Shown one piece after another: positions 17,557-26,675 of a stretch of 35,140 nt of DNA (position 1 is the first letter of the stretch; every line of letters begins with the position of its first letter). This DNA is from Actinomycetota bacterium. Lineage in GTDB: Bacteria > Armatimonadota > SYMT01. The notes under the pieces are model-generated. The model saw nothing but the letters and a program-made list of their open reading frames with translations, made no database searches and was not told the origin of the DNA. The translations under genes and the position numbers were made by a program. The stretch lies in the NCBI GenBank assembly GCA_005798285.1, contig SYKE01000121.1, positions 1 through 35,140 on the forward strand. Reading direction: 5' to 3'.

Positions 17557-20100
17557 CTAATGCTGGAACATGAACTCTTTGGTGTTGAGCAGGGCCCACA
17601 GGACGTCCTGCAGCGTCTCTTCGAGGCTGCCCGAAGCGCCGAGCGCCACCGTCAATCGAGTCTTCTCCGGGGCATCCGGCGGCCGAGCCAGCGCCATCAG
17701 GAACAACTCATCCACCAGCTCTCCCAGGGGTTTACCCGACTTCGCCAATCTCGCGATCGTCCCGGAAGGATCCTTCAGTTTGGCCTGCAAGGCATCGCCA
17801 TTGAACAACGCCAGAGCCTGCGAGAGGCTGGGAGCCGCAATCCGCTCGCAGTCGCACGGCATCACGCGCGGAGGCCGTCCGAACGTGTCGAGCGCGATGG
17901 AGGGGAGTTCCGTGTCGCACAGTTCCTGAGCGCGCGTACCGACGGGGTACGTCGCGAAGCGGTCCGGTGAGCCGGTGACCTGTGCTACCGCATCAAGGAT
18001 CTCCTCGGCGACCAGACGGCGAACCGGATAGCGCGAAAAGAAGCGGGTATCGATCCGGTTTTCCGGGATCGCGGTGCTGGATGCCTGATACGTGTGGGAG
18101 TTCAGGATGAGTCGGTAGACTTGTTTGAGGTCCCACCGGGCGGCGACCAGCGACCGGCTGAGAGCTTCCAGGAGGCCGGGGATGCGGGGTGGATTGGTGC
18201 TGCGGAGGTCGTCCACCGGATCGACAATCCCGCTGCCGAACAGGCGCGCCCAGATCCGATTCACGATGTTCCGGCTGAACATCTCGCTTCCGGGGCCCGT
18301 CAGCCAGCGTCCCAGTTCTGCACGCCGATCCGATCCTCCCGGCTGCGGGGCCGTCAGGGGCGAACCATCCAGTTGTCGGGCTGCGACGGGCCGATTGGTC
18401 CGCGGATGCATCACGACGAACGGATCGTCTGCAACCAGAGTCTCCGGGATCGGATCTGTCTTGCCGGCGCCGTTCACCCCTGAGAACAGCGCGGCAAACG
18501 CGTAGTAATCATCCTGGGTGTAGCGCTCGGTGGGGTGGTTGTGGCACTTCGCGCATTGGATGCGCTGACCGAGAAACACCTGTGCCGTAATCTCACCGGT
18601 CAGTTCGTGGTGACGCACCCACCCTCGCGCCCCCGGGCGGGACATCTGCCGGCTGGCCCACCACAGCGTGGCCGGGTTCTCGGAAGTCGGACCCTTTGCG
18701 GTCAGTAGATCCACGACGAGTTGATCCCAGGGCCGGTTCTGAAGGAACTGCTCCGTCAACCATTGATGAAGCGCCAACGCAGCCTTGCGCCCCATGTGCT
18801 CCTTCCGCATCAGGAACAGATCCGACAGCTTCAGGGCCCAGACCGAGGCATACTCCGGCCGCCGGAGGACCTGCTCGATGAGCCGGCCCCGGCGGTCGGG
18901 ACGAGTATCCGCGAGGAAAGCCCGGGCTTCATCGGCGGTGGGGAGCACGCCGAGCACGTCGACGTAGACTCGGCGAAGAAACTCCGAGTCGGTGCATGGG
19001 GGACTGGGTCGGAGGTTCAACCCCCGGAGCGCTGCAAACACGTGTCGGTCGACGTCGGTCCTCTCATCAGGGAACGGGCGCGGCCGCGAAACTGGAGGGG
19101 CCGGATAGGCGACCGTGACCGGAAAAGAGACCAGTCGGTCTCGATACTTCGCCTGGATTGCCGTCGAGCCGGGGCCGGCTGCGGTGACGATCCCGTCCTC
19201 GGTGACGGTAGCGACAGCGTCATCGTTGGAGCGAAAGACGGTGAGATCCGTGACGTCGCGAGACTCTCCGGAGTTTGACCTCGACCTCACCTGCAGGTGC
19301 TGGGACTCGCCCCGATCCAGCCGCCTCGGCGCAGGCGCCACCGTGAAGGCGACCGGCTGGGGCACGTCGTCCAGTGGAGCTCCGGCGGCGAGCCAGGCGA
19401 GAAGCAGCCGGTGATCGCTGCTATTCGGCTGGATGCGCTTGCCCCCGCCGTGGGGGAGCTCACCCAGCGGCTTCCGGAGGAGCAGGCTCTTCCCAGGCTC
19501 ACCCGGAGCGATCCGTCGACCGGCGAGCTGACGGGTGATTTCATCGAAGTCCTGGTCGGGAGCGTACCCCCTGAGGGAGAGGCGGAAACCCCCTTTGCCG
19601 GAGTTGGCCCCGTGACAGGTTCCCGAAGAGCAGCCCAGACGCGCCAGGAGGGGCACGATTTCCCCCTTGAAGGAAGGGATCGCCGGCCCCGCTCCGAGCT
19701 TCACAATGATGGGCACTACCGCAGTCAGGCCTCGTGCGGTGATCTTCAATCGACCCACCCCAGAGCGGATCGGCGCCAATCGAGCGCCCTCGAGCAGGAA
19801 GTTGGCGCCGGCCGTCGGAGTGAGGCTTGCCGATGCTGTCAGATCGCGCACTCGCCCGGAGGCCGTAGTTCCCAGTACGAGTAGGCCAGCGCGCTCCGTG
19901 GGGGAGGTGAGGGTGACACTCGCCGGCGTGACCACTAGCCGCGTGATCCGCTCTGGGTGAGGTGACTTACTGTGAGGAGCAGCGGCAGCCGGGCCTGTCA
20001 CGAGTGCGGTGAGGAAGGCTGCGGTCCACAGGGCTGCGGTCGACAGGGCTGCGGACAGTTCGCGCCCGGGGCATGTGGTCGAAGACATGGATAGATCCAT
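17557..20100 (-). CDS. Cytochrome-like / Ig-like (Big2) / DUF1549 / DUF1553 protein
   Basis: 847 aa; ARLGCSSGTCHGANSGKGGFRLSLRGYAPDQDFDEITRQLAGRRIAPGEPGKSLLLRKPLGELPHGGGKRI, Big2-like DLTVFRSNDDAVATVTEDGIVTAAGPGSTAIQAKYRDRLVSFPVTV, DUF1549 and DUF1553 segments, CAKCHNHPTERYTQDDYYAFAALFSGV. Alternative ATG at 20088. Confidence 0.92.
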   Translation of the reverse strand: MDLSMSSTTCPGRELSAALSTAALWTAAFLTALVTGPAAAAPHSKSPHPERITRLVVTPASVTLTSPTERAGLLVLGTTASGRVRDLTASASLTPTAGANFLLEGARLAPIRSGVGRLKITARGLTAVVPIIVKLGAGPAIPSFKGEIVPLLARLGCSSGTCHGANSGKGGFRLSLRGYAPDQDFDEITRQLAGRRIAPGEPGKSLLLRKPLGELPHGGGKRIQPNSSDHRLLLAWLAAGAPLDDVPQPVAFTVAPAPRRLDRGESQHLQVRSRSNSGESRDVTDLTVFRSNDDAVATVTEDGIVTAAGPGSTAIQAKYRDRLVSFPVTVAYPAPPVSRPRPFPDERTDVDRHVFAALRGLNLRPSPPCTDSEFLRRVYVDVLGVLPTADEARAFLADTRPDRRGRLIEQVLRRPEYASVWALKLSDLFLMRKEHMGRKAALALHQWLTEQFLQNRPWDQLVVDLLTAKGPTSENPATLWWASRQMSRPGARGWVRHHELTGEITAQVFLGQRIQCAKCHNHPTERYTQDDYYAFAALFSGVNGAGKTDPIPETLVADDPFVVMHPRTNRPVAARQLDGSPLTAPQPGGSDRRAELGRWLTGPGSEMFSRNIVNRIWARLFGSGIVDPVDDLRSTNPPRIPGLLEALSRSLVAARWDLKQVYRLILNSHTYQASSTAIPENRIDTRFFSRYPVRRLVAEEILDAVAQVTGSPDRFATYPVGTRAQELCDTELPSIALDTFGRPPRVMPCDCERIAAPSLSQALALFNGDALQAKLKDPSGTIARLAKSGKPLGELVDELFLMALARPPDAPEKTRLTVALGASGSLEETLQDVLWALLNTKEFMFQH
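20016..20060. repeat. Three tandem ~15-bp units (ggctgcggtc(c/g)aca g) in the signal-peptide coding region
   Basis: aggctgcggtccaca | gggctgcggtcgaca | gggctgcggacagtt; encodes LSAA-LSTAA-LWTAA on the - strand. Confidence 0.75.
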
Positions 20101-20269
20101 GGGTACCGTGCGAGCATTCGGCTGTAGATTCCTTCGTCACGCTCTGCCCTCGCCGTAGTCCGGGTCTGGGAACTCGCCAAGTCGAATCCCAACATCTGAT
20201 CGCGATCTCACGCGGTATAACGGGAGCACGCGGAGCGAGGTGGGGAAGATTCATCTCGGGAGATCTTGA

Positions 20270-21232
20270 GTGCGTGTATTTGTGACGGGCGCAGCCGGAT
20301 TTGTGGGGAGTCGACTTTCGAGGGCCCTGATGGATCGGGGGGACACCGTCCTCGGGTTCGATAATTTCGATCCGTACTATGAGCGACGGCACAAGGATCG
20401 CCACCTCCTGGACCTGCTCGAGGACTCTCGATTTGGGCTGGTGGTGGGAGATCTGCGCTCCTCGGAGGAGGTCGATCGCGCCCTGATCGGGTTTCAACCC
20501 GACGCGGTGGCGCATCTGGCCGGGATGGCAGCCGTGCGCTACAGCGTGGAGCATCCGCTGGTCTACAGCGACGTCAACGTTCAGGGCTCTATTCACGTCC
20601 TCGATGCCGCTCGCCGGTGTGAGACGAACCCGTCTGTAGTTCTGGCATCAACCGGCTCGGTGTACGGCTCCGACACCAAGGTTCCCTTTTCCGAGGAGTC
20701 GCCCGCGGTCCGACCTCTGGCGCCGTATCCCGCAAGTAAGCGGGCGATGGAACTCTTCGCCTACACCTACTCTCATCTGTGGGGCGTCCCCACCACGGTG
20801 CTGCGGTTCTTCAATGTCTATGGCCCCCACGGCCGGCCGGACATGATGCCCTGGAAGTGGGCCCAGCAGATCTCGGCGGGCGAGACGCTGACGCTGTTTG
20901 ACGCCGGACGGCTCAAGCGAGACTGGACCTTCATCGACGACATCGTGAGGGGCTTCATCGCGGCTCTCGACGCACGCCTCACCGGTGACGTGATGAATAT
21001 CGGCTGCGGAAACCCCGTCGAGAACCTGCGATTTGTAGAGGTGCTGGAGCAGTTGCTCGACAAACAGGCCCGGGTCATCGACGTGCCGGCCCCACCGTCG
21101 GAACCACGGATCACCTTCGCGGACATCACCCGGGCGGGCGAGCGGCTGGGCTATCGACCGCAGGTTCAGGTGGAGGAGGGTCTGTCCCGGTTTGTCGCCT
21201 GGATGCGGGAAGTCGGCGAGCTTCCATCGTAG
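20270..21232 (+). CDS. NAD-dependent epimerase/dehydratase (UDP-sugar 4-epimerase-like SDR)
   Basis: GTG start; VFVTGAAGFVGSRL, ASTGSVYGSD, YPASKRAMELFAYTYSHLWGVPTTVLRFFNVYGPHGRPDMMP, DWTFIDDIVRGF. Confidence 0.9.
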   Translation: MRVFVTGAAGFVGSRLSRALMDRGDTVLGFDNFDPYYERRHKDRHLLDLLEDSRFGLVVGDLRSSEEVDRALIGFQPDAVAHLAGMAAVRYSVEHPLVYSDVNVQGSIHVLDAARRCETNPSVVLASTGSVYGSDTKVPFSEESPAVRPLAPYPASKRAMELFAYTYSHLWGVPTTVLRFFNVYGPHGRPDMMPWKWAQQISAGETLTLFDAGRLKRDWTFIDDIVRGFIAALDARLTGDVMNIGCGNPVENLRFVEVLEQLLDKQARVIDVPAPPSEPRITFADITRAGERLGYRPQVQVEEGLSRFVAWMREVGELPS

Positions 21233-21248
21233 CCGGGTGGGTTCGGCG

Positions 21249-23120
21249 TCAGGCGGCGCGCCGTCGCCGGGCTTCCAGCACGACCAGAAGCACGCCGATG
21301 TCGGCGGGGGTGACGCCGGGGATCCGGCCCGCCTGCCCGGCGCTCCGGGGCTGTACGGCGAGTAGTTTTTCCCGACCCTCAGATGAGAGGCCGTTCACGA
21401 GCCCATAGTCGAAGCCTGCGGGAATGGGAAGCTGCTCAAGGCGAGAGAGTCGCTCCACTTCCAGAAGCTGCCGCTCGATATAGCCGGCATACTTCTCCTC
21501 GATTTCCACCTGCCGCATGGTCCAGCGATCGAATGCCCCAAGTTCCGGAAACAGCTCGCGGGCCAGGTCGAAGTCCACGTCGGGACGACGCACGAACTGC
21601 GCCCCGGATGCCTGCCGCTCCAGCGTGACCGGTCCGCGGCTCCCGACAAAGGCGAACCCCTCGGGAACGTGGCGCCGGCGCACCGCCGTGTGGGCCAGCT
21701 CCACCTGTCGGCGTCGTTCGCAATGCAGCTCCCAGCGCCGATCGTCCACCAGACCGATTTCTCGGCCCTTCGAGGTGAGCCGCAGGTCGGCATTGTCGTG
21801 GCGAAGCAGGAGACGATGCTCGGCCCGTGACGTGAGCAGGCGGTATGGTTCCCGGGTGCCGCGAGTCACAAGATCGTCGATCATCACTCCGATGTACGAC
21901 TCGGCGCGGGACAGAGTGAACGGTCCGGCCGCCGGATGCATCACACGGCGAGCGGCGTTGATGCCGGCGATCAGGCCCTGACCCGCCGCCTCCTCATAGC
22001 CGGATGTGCCGTTGATCTGACCCGCAAGGAACAGGCCCGAGATGCGGCGGGTCTCCAGCCAGGGGTGAAGCTGGGTGGGAAGCACGCAGTCGTACTCCAC
22101 CGCATAGCCCGGTCTGAGCATCTCGCAGGCTTCGAGGCCGGGAATGGTGTGGAGAAACTCCAGTTGAATCTCGGCGGGAAGGCTCGTCGACATCCCCTGG
22201 ACGTAGACCCATTCGGTCTTCCAACCCTCCAACTCCAGAAAGATTCCGTGCTGTTCGCGCTGAGGGAAGCGAACGACCTTGTCTTCGATGGATGGGCAGT
22301 AGCGAGGGCCGACGCCTTCGATGTGCCCCCCGTACATCGCGGAACGATGCAGGTTGGTTCGAATGACGTTGTGGGTCGCGTCATTGGTGTAGGTCTGCCA
22401 GCATGGGAGGAGCTCTTGCTGGGACAGGCGGTCGTGCAGGTAGCTGAACGGCTCGGGCTCGGGATCGGACGGCTGGAGCAGCGTCCGGTCGAGGTCTATG
22501 GAGCTGAAGGCAATCCGGGGCGTGGTGCCGGTCTTGAAGCGGGCGGTCTCAAATCCCAGAGCGTGCAGTGAGTCGGAAAGGGAGACCGACGGCGGCTCGC
22601 CGTGGCGCGCCGCGGGAGTCTTGCGATCGCCTTCGTGACAGAGTCCGCGAAGAAACGTGCCCGTGGTGAGGATGACGGCCGGCGCGAGAAACTCCACGCC
22701 GCCTTCGCACCGGAGCCCGACCATCCGGCCGTTTTCCACCATGAGCTCTCGAACGGTCGCCGCTCGGACCGAGAGCCCGGGCTGCGACTGCAGCGTGCGG
22801 GCCATTTCCGCCGGGTAGAGCTCCTTGTCGGCCTGCGCTCGGAGCGCCTGGACGGCTGGGCCCTTGCCGGTGTTGAGCATCCGCATGTGGGTCAGTGTGA
22901 GATCGGTGTTGATCCCCATCTGGCCCCCGAACGCGTCGATCTCCCGGACCACATGCCCCTTTGCCGGACCGCCGACGGAGCAATTGCACGGCATATGGCC
23001 GATGTTGTCGAGGTTGACGGTGAGCGCCAGCGTGGATGCTCCCATCCGCGCCGCCGCGAGCGCGGCTTCACAGCCGGCATGCCCGGTTCCCACCACAATC
23101 ACGTCGAAAGACTCTGCCAT
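21249..23120 (-). CDS. mnmG: tRNA uridine-5-carboxymethylaminomethyl(34) synthesis enzyme MnmG
   Basis: [69 protein letters not shown]...[18 protein letters not shown]...[24 protein letters not shown]...[39 protein letters not shown]. Confidence 0.98.
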   Translation of the reverse strand: MAESFDVIVVGTGHAGCEAALAAARMGASTLALTVNLDNIGHMPCNCSVGGPAKGHVVREIDAFGGQMGINTDLTLTHMRMLNTGKGPAVQALRAQADKELYPAEMARTLQSQPGLSVRAATVRELMVENGRMVGLRCEGGVEFLAPAVILTTGTFLRGLCHEGDRKTPAARHGEPPSVSLSDSLHALGFETARFKTGTTPRIAFSSIDLDRTLLQPSDPEPEPFSYLHDRLSQQELLPCWQTYTNDATHNVIRTNLHRSAMYGGHIEGVGPRYCPSIEDKVVRFPQREQHGIFLELEGWKTEWVYVQGMSTSLPAEIQLEFLHTIPGLEACEMLRPGYAVEYDCVLPTQLHPWLETRRISGLFLAGQINGTSGYEEAAGQGLIAGINAARRVMHPAAGPFTLSRAESYIGVMIDDLVTRGTREPYRLLTSRAEHRLLLRHDNADLRLTSKGREIGLVDDRRWELHCERRRQVELAHTAVRRRHVPEGFAFVGSRGPVTLERQASGAQFVRRPDVDFDLARELFPELGAFDRWTMRQVEIEEKYAGYIERQLLEVERLSRLEQLPIPAGFDYGLVNGLSSEGREKLLAVQPRSAGQAGRIPGVTPADIGVLLVVLEARRRRAA

Positions 23121-23210
23121 GCTGCCCTCGCGCCCCGGCGGGGCGTACGTGGATTATACGGAGGGGAGCCGCACGGTGGAAGTGACGCCGCCGCATCCGG
23201 GCTGCTGGTG

Positions 23211-24353
23211 TCAGAGACGTCGGGCGCCCGCGAGAAAGGTCTCCACCAGTCGACGGGTTGCCAGCTCGATGAGGCCCGGCGCCCGACCCATAGCTTCCTC
23301 CAGCGACATGGGACGCGGCACGATGGATGCCACGGATGAAATGCCGGCTGCCCGGTAGTCTCCCAAGTCGTCGCCGACGGAGCCGGCGAGCGCCAGCACC
23401 GGGACCCCCGCCTTTGCGGCGCGGGCGCCGATGCCGGTCAGCGTCTTGCCGAACGCGGTGGTCTGGCGGTCGATCTTGCCTTCCCCCGTGAGAACGAACG
23501 AGGCGCCCTCCAGTTGTTCATCGAATCGCACAGAGTCGAGAACGAGATCCACTCCCCGTACCAGGCGGGCTCCGAGGAAGGCCTGAAGCGCGAACCCGAG
23601 CCCACCCGCGGCGCCCGCCCCGGGAAGCTCGCGGCAGTCCTTCCCCAACGCCTCGGCGACCACATCCGCGAAGTGGCCGAGAGCATCACCCAGTTCCGCA
23701 ATCATTTCGGGGGTGGCGCCCTTTTGCGGGCCATAGATCGCGGATGCGCCCTGCGGACCGGTGAGAGGGTTGGTGACATCGCACGCCACGACCCACTCTC
23801 GGCCCGGCGGCAGCGACAAACCGGTTAAATCGAGCCGGTGGGCTCTCGCCAGTTCACCACCTCCAGGACCGATCTCGTTCCCGTCGCGATCGAGAATGCG
23901 AACCCCCAACCCGGTGAGGAGCCCGGCGCCTGCATCGTTGGTGGCGCTTCCTCCAATCCCGATGAGGATGCGGGATCGGCCCGATTGAATTGCGGACCGT
24001 ACCAGTTCACCGGTCCCCCGAGTGTCGGCTCGGAGGGGGTCTCGCTCGGCGGGCGTCAATCGCGAGAGGCCGGAGGCTTCCGCCATCTCGACGAAGGCGG
24101 TATTTCCATCGCCGAGGAGTCCCAGCCGGGCCGAGATGCTTCGTCCGAGCGGATCATCGACCGTCGCCGTCTCGTAAGAGCCACCGGTGGCCTCCACGAG
24201 CGCCTCCAGGGTCCCCTCGCCGCCATCGCCCACCGGCAGCAGAGCGACCTGGCCATCTGGGACCGCGGCCCTGACGCCGGCGGCCATGGCTCGCGCGACG
24301 TCCGGAGACTTCAGACTCCCTTTGAAACTATCGGGCGCGATGAGCACCTTCAT
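23211..24353 (-). CDS. Glycerate kinase (GarK/GlxK family)
   Basis: MKVLIAPDSFKGSLKSPDVARAMAAGVRAAVPDGQVALLPVGDGGEGTLEALV, IGIGGSATNDAGAGLLTGLGVRILD, GAAGGLGFALQAFLGARL, VLTGEGKIDRQTTAFGKTLTGI. Confidence 0.95.
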   Translation of the reverse strand: MKVLIAPDSFKGSLKSPDVARAMAAGVRAAVPDGQVALLPVGDGGEGTLEALVEATGGSYETATVDDPLGRSISARLGLLGDGNTAFVEMAEASGLSRLTPAERDPLRADTRGTGELVRSAIQSGRSRILIGIGGSATNDAGAGLLTGLGVRILDRDGNEIGPGGGELARAHRLDLTGLSLPPGREWVVACDVTNPLTGPQGASAIYGPQKGATPEMIAELGDALGHFADVVAEALGKDCRELPGAGAAGGLGFALQAFLGARLVRGVDLVLDSVRFDEQLEGASFVLTGEGKIDRQTTAFGKTLTGIGARAAKAGVPVLALAGSVGDDLGDYRAAGISSVASIVPRPMSLEEAMGRAPGLIELATRRLVETFLAGARRL

Positions 24354-24366
24354 GAGGCGACTCCCA

Positions 24367-25656
24367 TTACTCGGTGGCGCTGCCGAGCACCAGGATGAAG
24401 TTGTAAACGGCGTGCACCAGGATTGAGGTGCTGGTGTTGGTTCGCGCCCTCACCACACCGAGAGTAGCGCCCACGATGAAGACCACGATCAGGCCATCCA
24501 ACCCATATTGCGGCGCGTGCAGCGAAGTGAAGAACAGATTGCTCGCCAGGATCCCGACCCGCGGCTGCAGAAGTCCCCGGATCGCCAGTTCCTCCTGGAT
24601 TCCCGCGCTGACGCCCACCGCGAAGGCGCCGAGGGGGTTCTTCAGCGACTGCATCATCGAATCAAACGTCTTCTCATCCGTTCCAGGCACATTCAGCGAA
24701 CCCAGGAGCGATGCCAGCAACTCTTCTGACGAGAGGACGACGATGACCAGAATCGCCGCCGCAGCCAGCCCCCCGATCAGTTGCTTCAAGGTAGGCATTA
24801 CCACTCCCAGACGCACCAGCGTTTGGCGAAACCCCCGGAAACTGCCCCAGCCCGCCGCCACCAAAAGCGCCGGCACCACCAGAAAGGTGCCCTGAAGCAA
24901 CTCCTGAGCACTCGTGTTCGAGGCGGCGGCGCGAATACTCTCGTTTCCCAGTCGCACCAACTCAATCATGAGTGGGCGGCCGCCGGACAGCGCGAGTTGC
25001 CCGAACAAGAGGAAGCTGATGGAAACGGATGCCGCCAGCGCTAATCGGTGTGAGAAGCGGCTCGGATCGATCGGAGTGAGGCGGGCTGCAAGCCGGCGGC
25101 TAACCGGATGCAGCATCACGATGGCGATGGCGAGAGCGGCGCCCCCAAGCAGAGTGATCGAGAGATCCGTGGGCAACCCGTGCGGAGGCGGGACCCCCGC
25201 CGGCATGGGGGCACTCTGGGCGCGCTCCACGCGGACCTGGTGAGCGAGGAAGCCGTAGGCCCCGGCTGCCAGGGAAACAAGGCTCAGGACCCAGAGCACA
25301 CTCATCACCCGACTCGCTGCGAGGCGATCGGCTGCACGCCCCCAGGCGGCCAGTGAGACAAACGGGAGAGTGATCACCAGTTGCTCGAGGCTGGAGTCCC
25401 CTGCCGCCAGCAACAGCGCCGCCAGCGACAGCCCCCCGACCCACTGCGAGCGCAGATAGGGCGAGATCCCTTCCAGGGGCGCAGGTAGAAGTGGGACGGG
25501 CGGCAGCGGAGGCGGTACGATCCAGCCCTCGGCGGTCTCGGAATCCTCATCCACCGCTGCCGGCGGGAGAGGCGGGGGAGACACGATCCCTCTATCGCCA
25601 GACTCAAAGGCTGTGTCCACCGCCTCTCGGTTGCCGGCGGTGGAATCGGAACTCAT
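24367..25656 (-). CDS. CPBP-family intramembrane metalloprotease with proline-rich N-terminus
   Basis: Multiple hydrophobic segments; EELAIRG, FFTSLH, HAVYNF match the three CPBP/ABI motifs; N-terminal SPPPLPP...VPPPLPPVPLLPAP. Confidence 0.87.
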   Translation of the reverse strand: MSSDSTAGNREAVDTAFESGDRGIVSPPPLPPAAVDEDSETAEGWIVPPPLPPVPLLPAPLEGISPYLRSQWVGGLSLAALLLAAGDSSLEQLVITLPFVSLAAWGRAADRLAASRVMSVLWVLSLVSLAAGAYGFLAHQVRVERAQSAPMPAGVPPPHGLPTDLSITLLGGAALAIAIVMLHPVSRRLAARLTPIDPSRFSHRLALAASVSISFLLFGQLALSGGRPLMIELVRLGNESIRAAASNTSAQELLQGTFLVVPALLVAAGWGSFRGFRQTLVRLGVVMPTLKQLIGGLAAAAILVIVVLSSEELLASLLGSLNVPGTDEKTFDSMMQSLKNPLGAFAVGVSAGIQEELAIRGLLQPRVGILASNLFFTSLHAPQYGLDGLIVVFIVGATLGVVRARTNTSTSILVHAVYNFILVLGSATE

Positions 25657-26675
25657 GAGAGGCGAATCACCTGGCCGGTGCGGGCTGACTCGTAGGCCGC
25701 CTCGGCGACGGCAACATTTCGTCGACCCTCATCGGGTGGAATCGGCACGGACCCGGTTCCGCGAATCGCTTCGAAGAAGAGCCGCAGCTCCTTGCGAAGG
25801 GGATTCTCCACCCGGATGTCGGCCACCCTGATCGTTTGAACCTCATCTTGCCGCCGAGCCCAGCGAATCTCCCCGGCCCCGAACCCGTCCGTGTAGACGA
25901 TCGTCCCCTCAGATCCCTGGACTTTGCCCGACAGGTCCGGCACGGTGGCGACGGTGCTGGAGTGGAGCAGTCCGACGGCGCCCGAGGCAAACTTCAGCGA
26001 TACGAAGTAGAGGCTGGGGTAGTCACACCCGTCGTCATTGAAGTGATTGGCAACGGCGTAGACCTCTGTCACTTCCCCGGCGACCTGAGTCATGAAGTCG
26101 ATCTCGTGCGCGTTGACCGCCATCAGGAGACCGCCGGACATCGCGAGCGAGTTGCGCCAGGCATGGGGCCAACCATCCCAGCCGCCACCCATTCGGGTGA
26201 TGGTGACACCCCAGGGATCGCCGATGGCGCCGGACCGAACGAGCTCAAGGATCTGCCACCAGCACGGGTAGTACCGCAGCACCTGGCCCACCATCAGAGT
26301 GACGCCCGCGGCTTCCGCAGCCCTCGACATGGCATCGCAGTCCGCCACGGTGGGCGCCATCGGCTTCTCAACAAAGATTTGGAGACCGCGCGCCGCCGCG
26401 GCTTCCGCGAGCGGACGGTGTTGAAACCCGGGTGTCGCAATGATCACCGCATCCAGCTTCACCCCTGACAGGAACGCGTCGACATCGGTGTAAGCGGGCG
26501 CCCCCAGCTCCTCCGAAGCCCGGTCGGCGGCCTCGGACGCGACATCGGCCACCCCGACCAGACGAGTTGAATCGAGGGTGATGAGTTGTCTTCCGAGGCT
26601 GCGGCCCATTCCGCCACAGCCGATCAAGCCTACCCGAGTCGGTTCCAATGCTGCCTCACTTCCTACCCGCGCCAT
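25653..26675 (-). CDS. Gfo/Idh/MocA family oxidoreductase
   Basis: RVGLIGCGGMGRSLGRQL, AVIIATPGFQHRPLAEAAAARGLQIFVEKPMAPTVADCDAM, LMVGQVLRYYP; start uncertain (ORF to 26690). Confidence 0.92.
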   Translation of the reverse strand: MARVGSEAALEPTRVGLIGCGGMGRSLGRQLITLDSTRLVGVADVASEAADRASEELGAPAYTDVDAFLSGVKLDAVIIATPGFQHRPLAEAAAARGLQIFVEKPMAPTVADCDAMSRAAEAAGVTLMVGQVLRYYPCWWQILELVRSGAIGDPWGVTITRMGGGWDGWPHAWRNSLAMSGGLLMAVNAHEIDFMTQVAGEVTEVYAVANHFNDDGCDYPSLYFVSLKFASGAVGLLHSSTVATVPDLSGKVQGSEGTIVYTDGFGAGEIRWARRQDEVQTIRVADIRVENPLRKELRLFFEAIRGTGSVPIPPDEGRRNVAVAEAAYESARTGQVIRLS

